From Prevotellaceae bacterium (GTDB lineage Bacteria; Bacteroidota; Bacteroidia; Bacteroidales; UBA932), in NCBI GenBank assembly GCA_031268055.1, contig JAIRXY010000309.1, forward strand, positions 1 to 5,943: 5,943 bases of DNA, written 5' to 3'. This document shows positions 5,721 to 5,943 of this stretch, one piece after another. The translations under genes were made by a program, and so were the position numbers. The stretch's first letter is position 1; each line of letters opens with the position of its first letter. Under the pieces are notes generated by a model, which did no database searches, was not told where the DNA came from, and saw only the letters and a program-made list of their open reading frames with translations.

Positions 5721-5943
5721 ACGTCGTTATCGTAGAAGATGAAATTGTTGCAGCGCAAGCCCTGCAAGCCCTTATCCGCGAAGTTGACCCCAATATGGAG
5801 GTAAGCGCCGTGCTGCAATCCATTGACGAGAGCGTGGAGTGGTTTCAGGCAGCCGGACAGGAAACAGACTTGGTATTTCTGGATATTCACTTGGCCGACG
5901 GCTCGGCTTTCAGTATTTTTGAAAAAATCAAAATTCCCTGCTT
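5717..5943 (+). CDS. Response regulator receiver domain, probably LytTR family (partial, runs off the right edge)
   Basis: The window holds the first 75 residues, which form most of a CheY-like receiver domain. The start MNVVIVEDE gives the acidic Mg2+-binding pair E7/D8, and LVFLDIHLADG places the phosphoacceptor at D56. The 3' half is outside the window, so the output domain is not seen. Because LytS/YehU-type kinases are almost always paired with LytTR DNA-binding regulators of roughly 240 residues, that output is expected here by inference. The ATG lies inside the kinase stop region (ATGA overlap, 4 bp), which fixes the start and implies coupled translation. No strong Shine-Dalgarno is seen. 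The upper-stream kinase is the probable phosphodonor. Confidence 0.9.
   Translation, partial: MNVVIVEDEIVAAQALQALIREVDPNMEVSAVLQSIDESVEWFQAAGQETDLVFLDIHLADGSAFSIFEKIKIPC

Overview
The window looks like chromosomal DNA from a member of the Bacteroidota, probably a Bacteroidia-type organism. Three things point there: a GldG-type gliding/ABC auxiliary protein, promoter-like boxes matching the phylum's TAnnTTTG -7 element instead of TATAAT, and mostly absent Shine-Dalgarno sequences. No mobile-element gene, CRISPR array, rRNA or defence module was seen.

Layout. Bases 65-153 (minus) encode tRNA-Ser(GCU), with a well-formed promoter just upstream. Bases 154-566 have no convincing gene, but hold a perfect 15-bp inverted repeat and two copies of a promoter-like word. 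Bases 567-1424 (minus) encode a secreted, beta-rich protein of unknown function, probably an outer-membrane protein. Bases 1425-2206 are a long AT-rich divergent intergenic region. It ends in two adjacent hairpins (2026-2083 and 2100-2140) that fit neither an intrinsic terminator nor any gene. Next come gldG (2207-3904) and queE (about 3939-4532), co-oriented and closely spaced, so probably co-transcribed. After a 147-bp gap with its own -7 box, a LytS/YehU-type sensor histidine kinase (4680-5720) overlaps by 4 bp the start of its response regulator (5717 onward), which runs off the window.

How the genes work together. The last two genes form a classical two-component pair. GldG is the periplasmic, membrane-anchored auxiliary part of the GldA/GldF/GldG ABC system, but the usual partner gldF is not beside it here. 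QueE supplies 7-carboxy-7-deazaguanine for queuosine-type tRNA modification and has no evident functional link to gldG beyond sharing a transcript. Most of the window is ordinary housekeeping content. The unexplained signals are the intergenic inverted repeats, the orphan arrangement of gldG, and the uncharacterised exported protein. I see no convincing evidence of a new multi-gene system.
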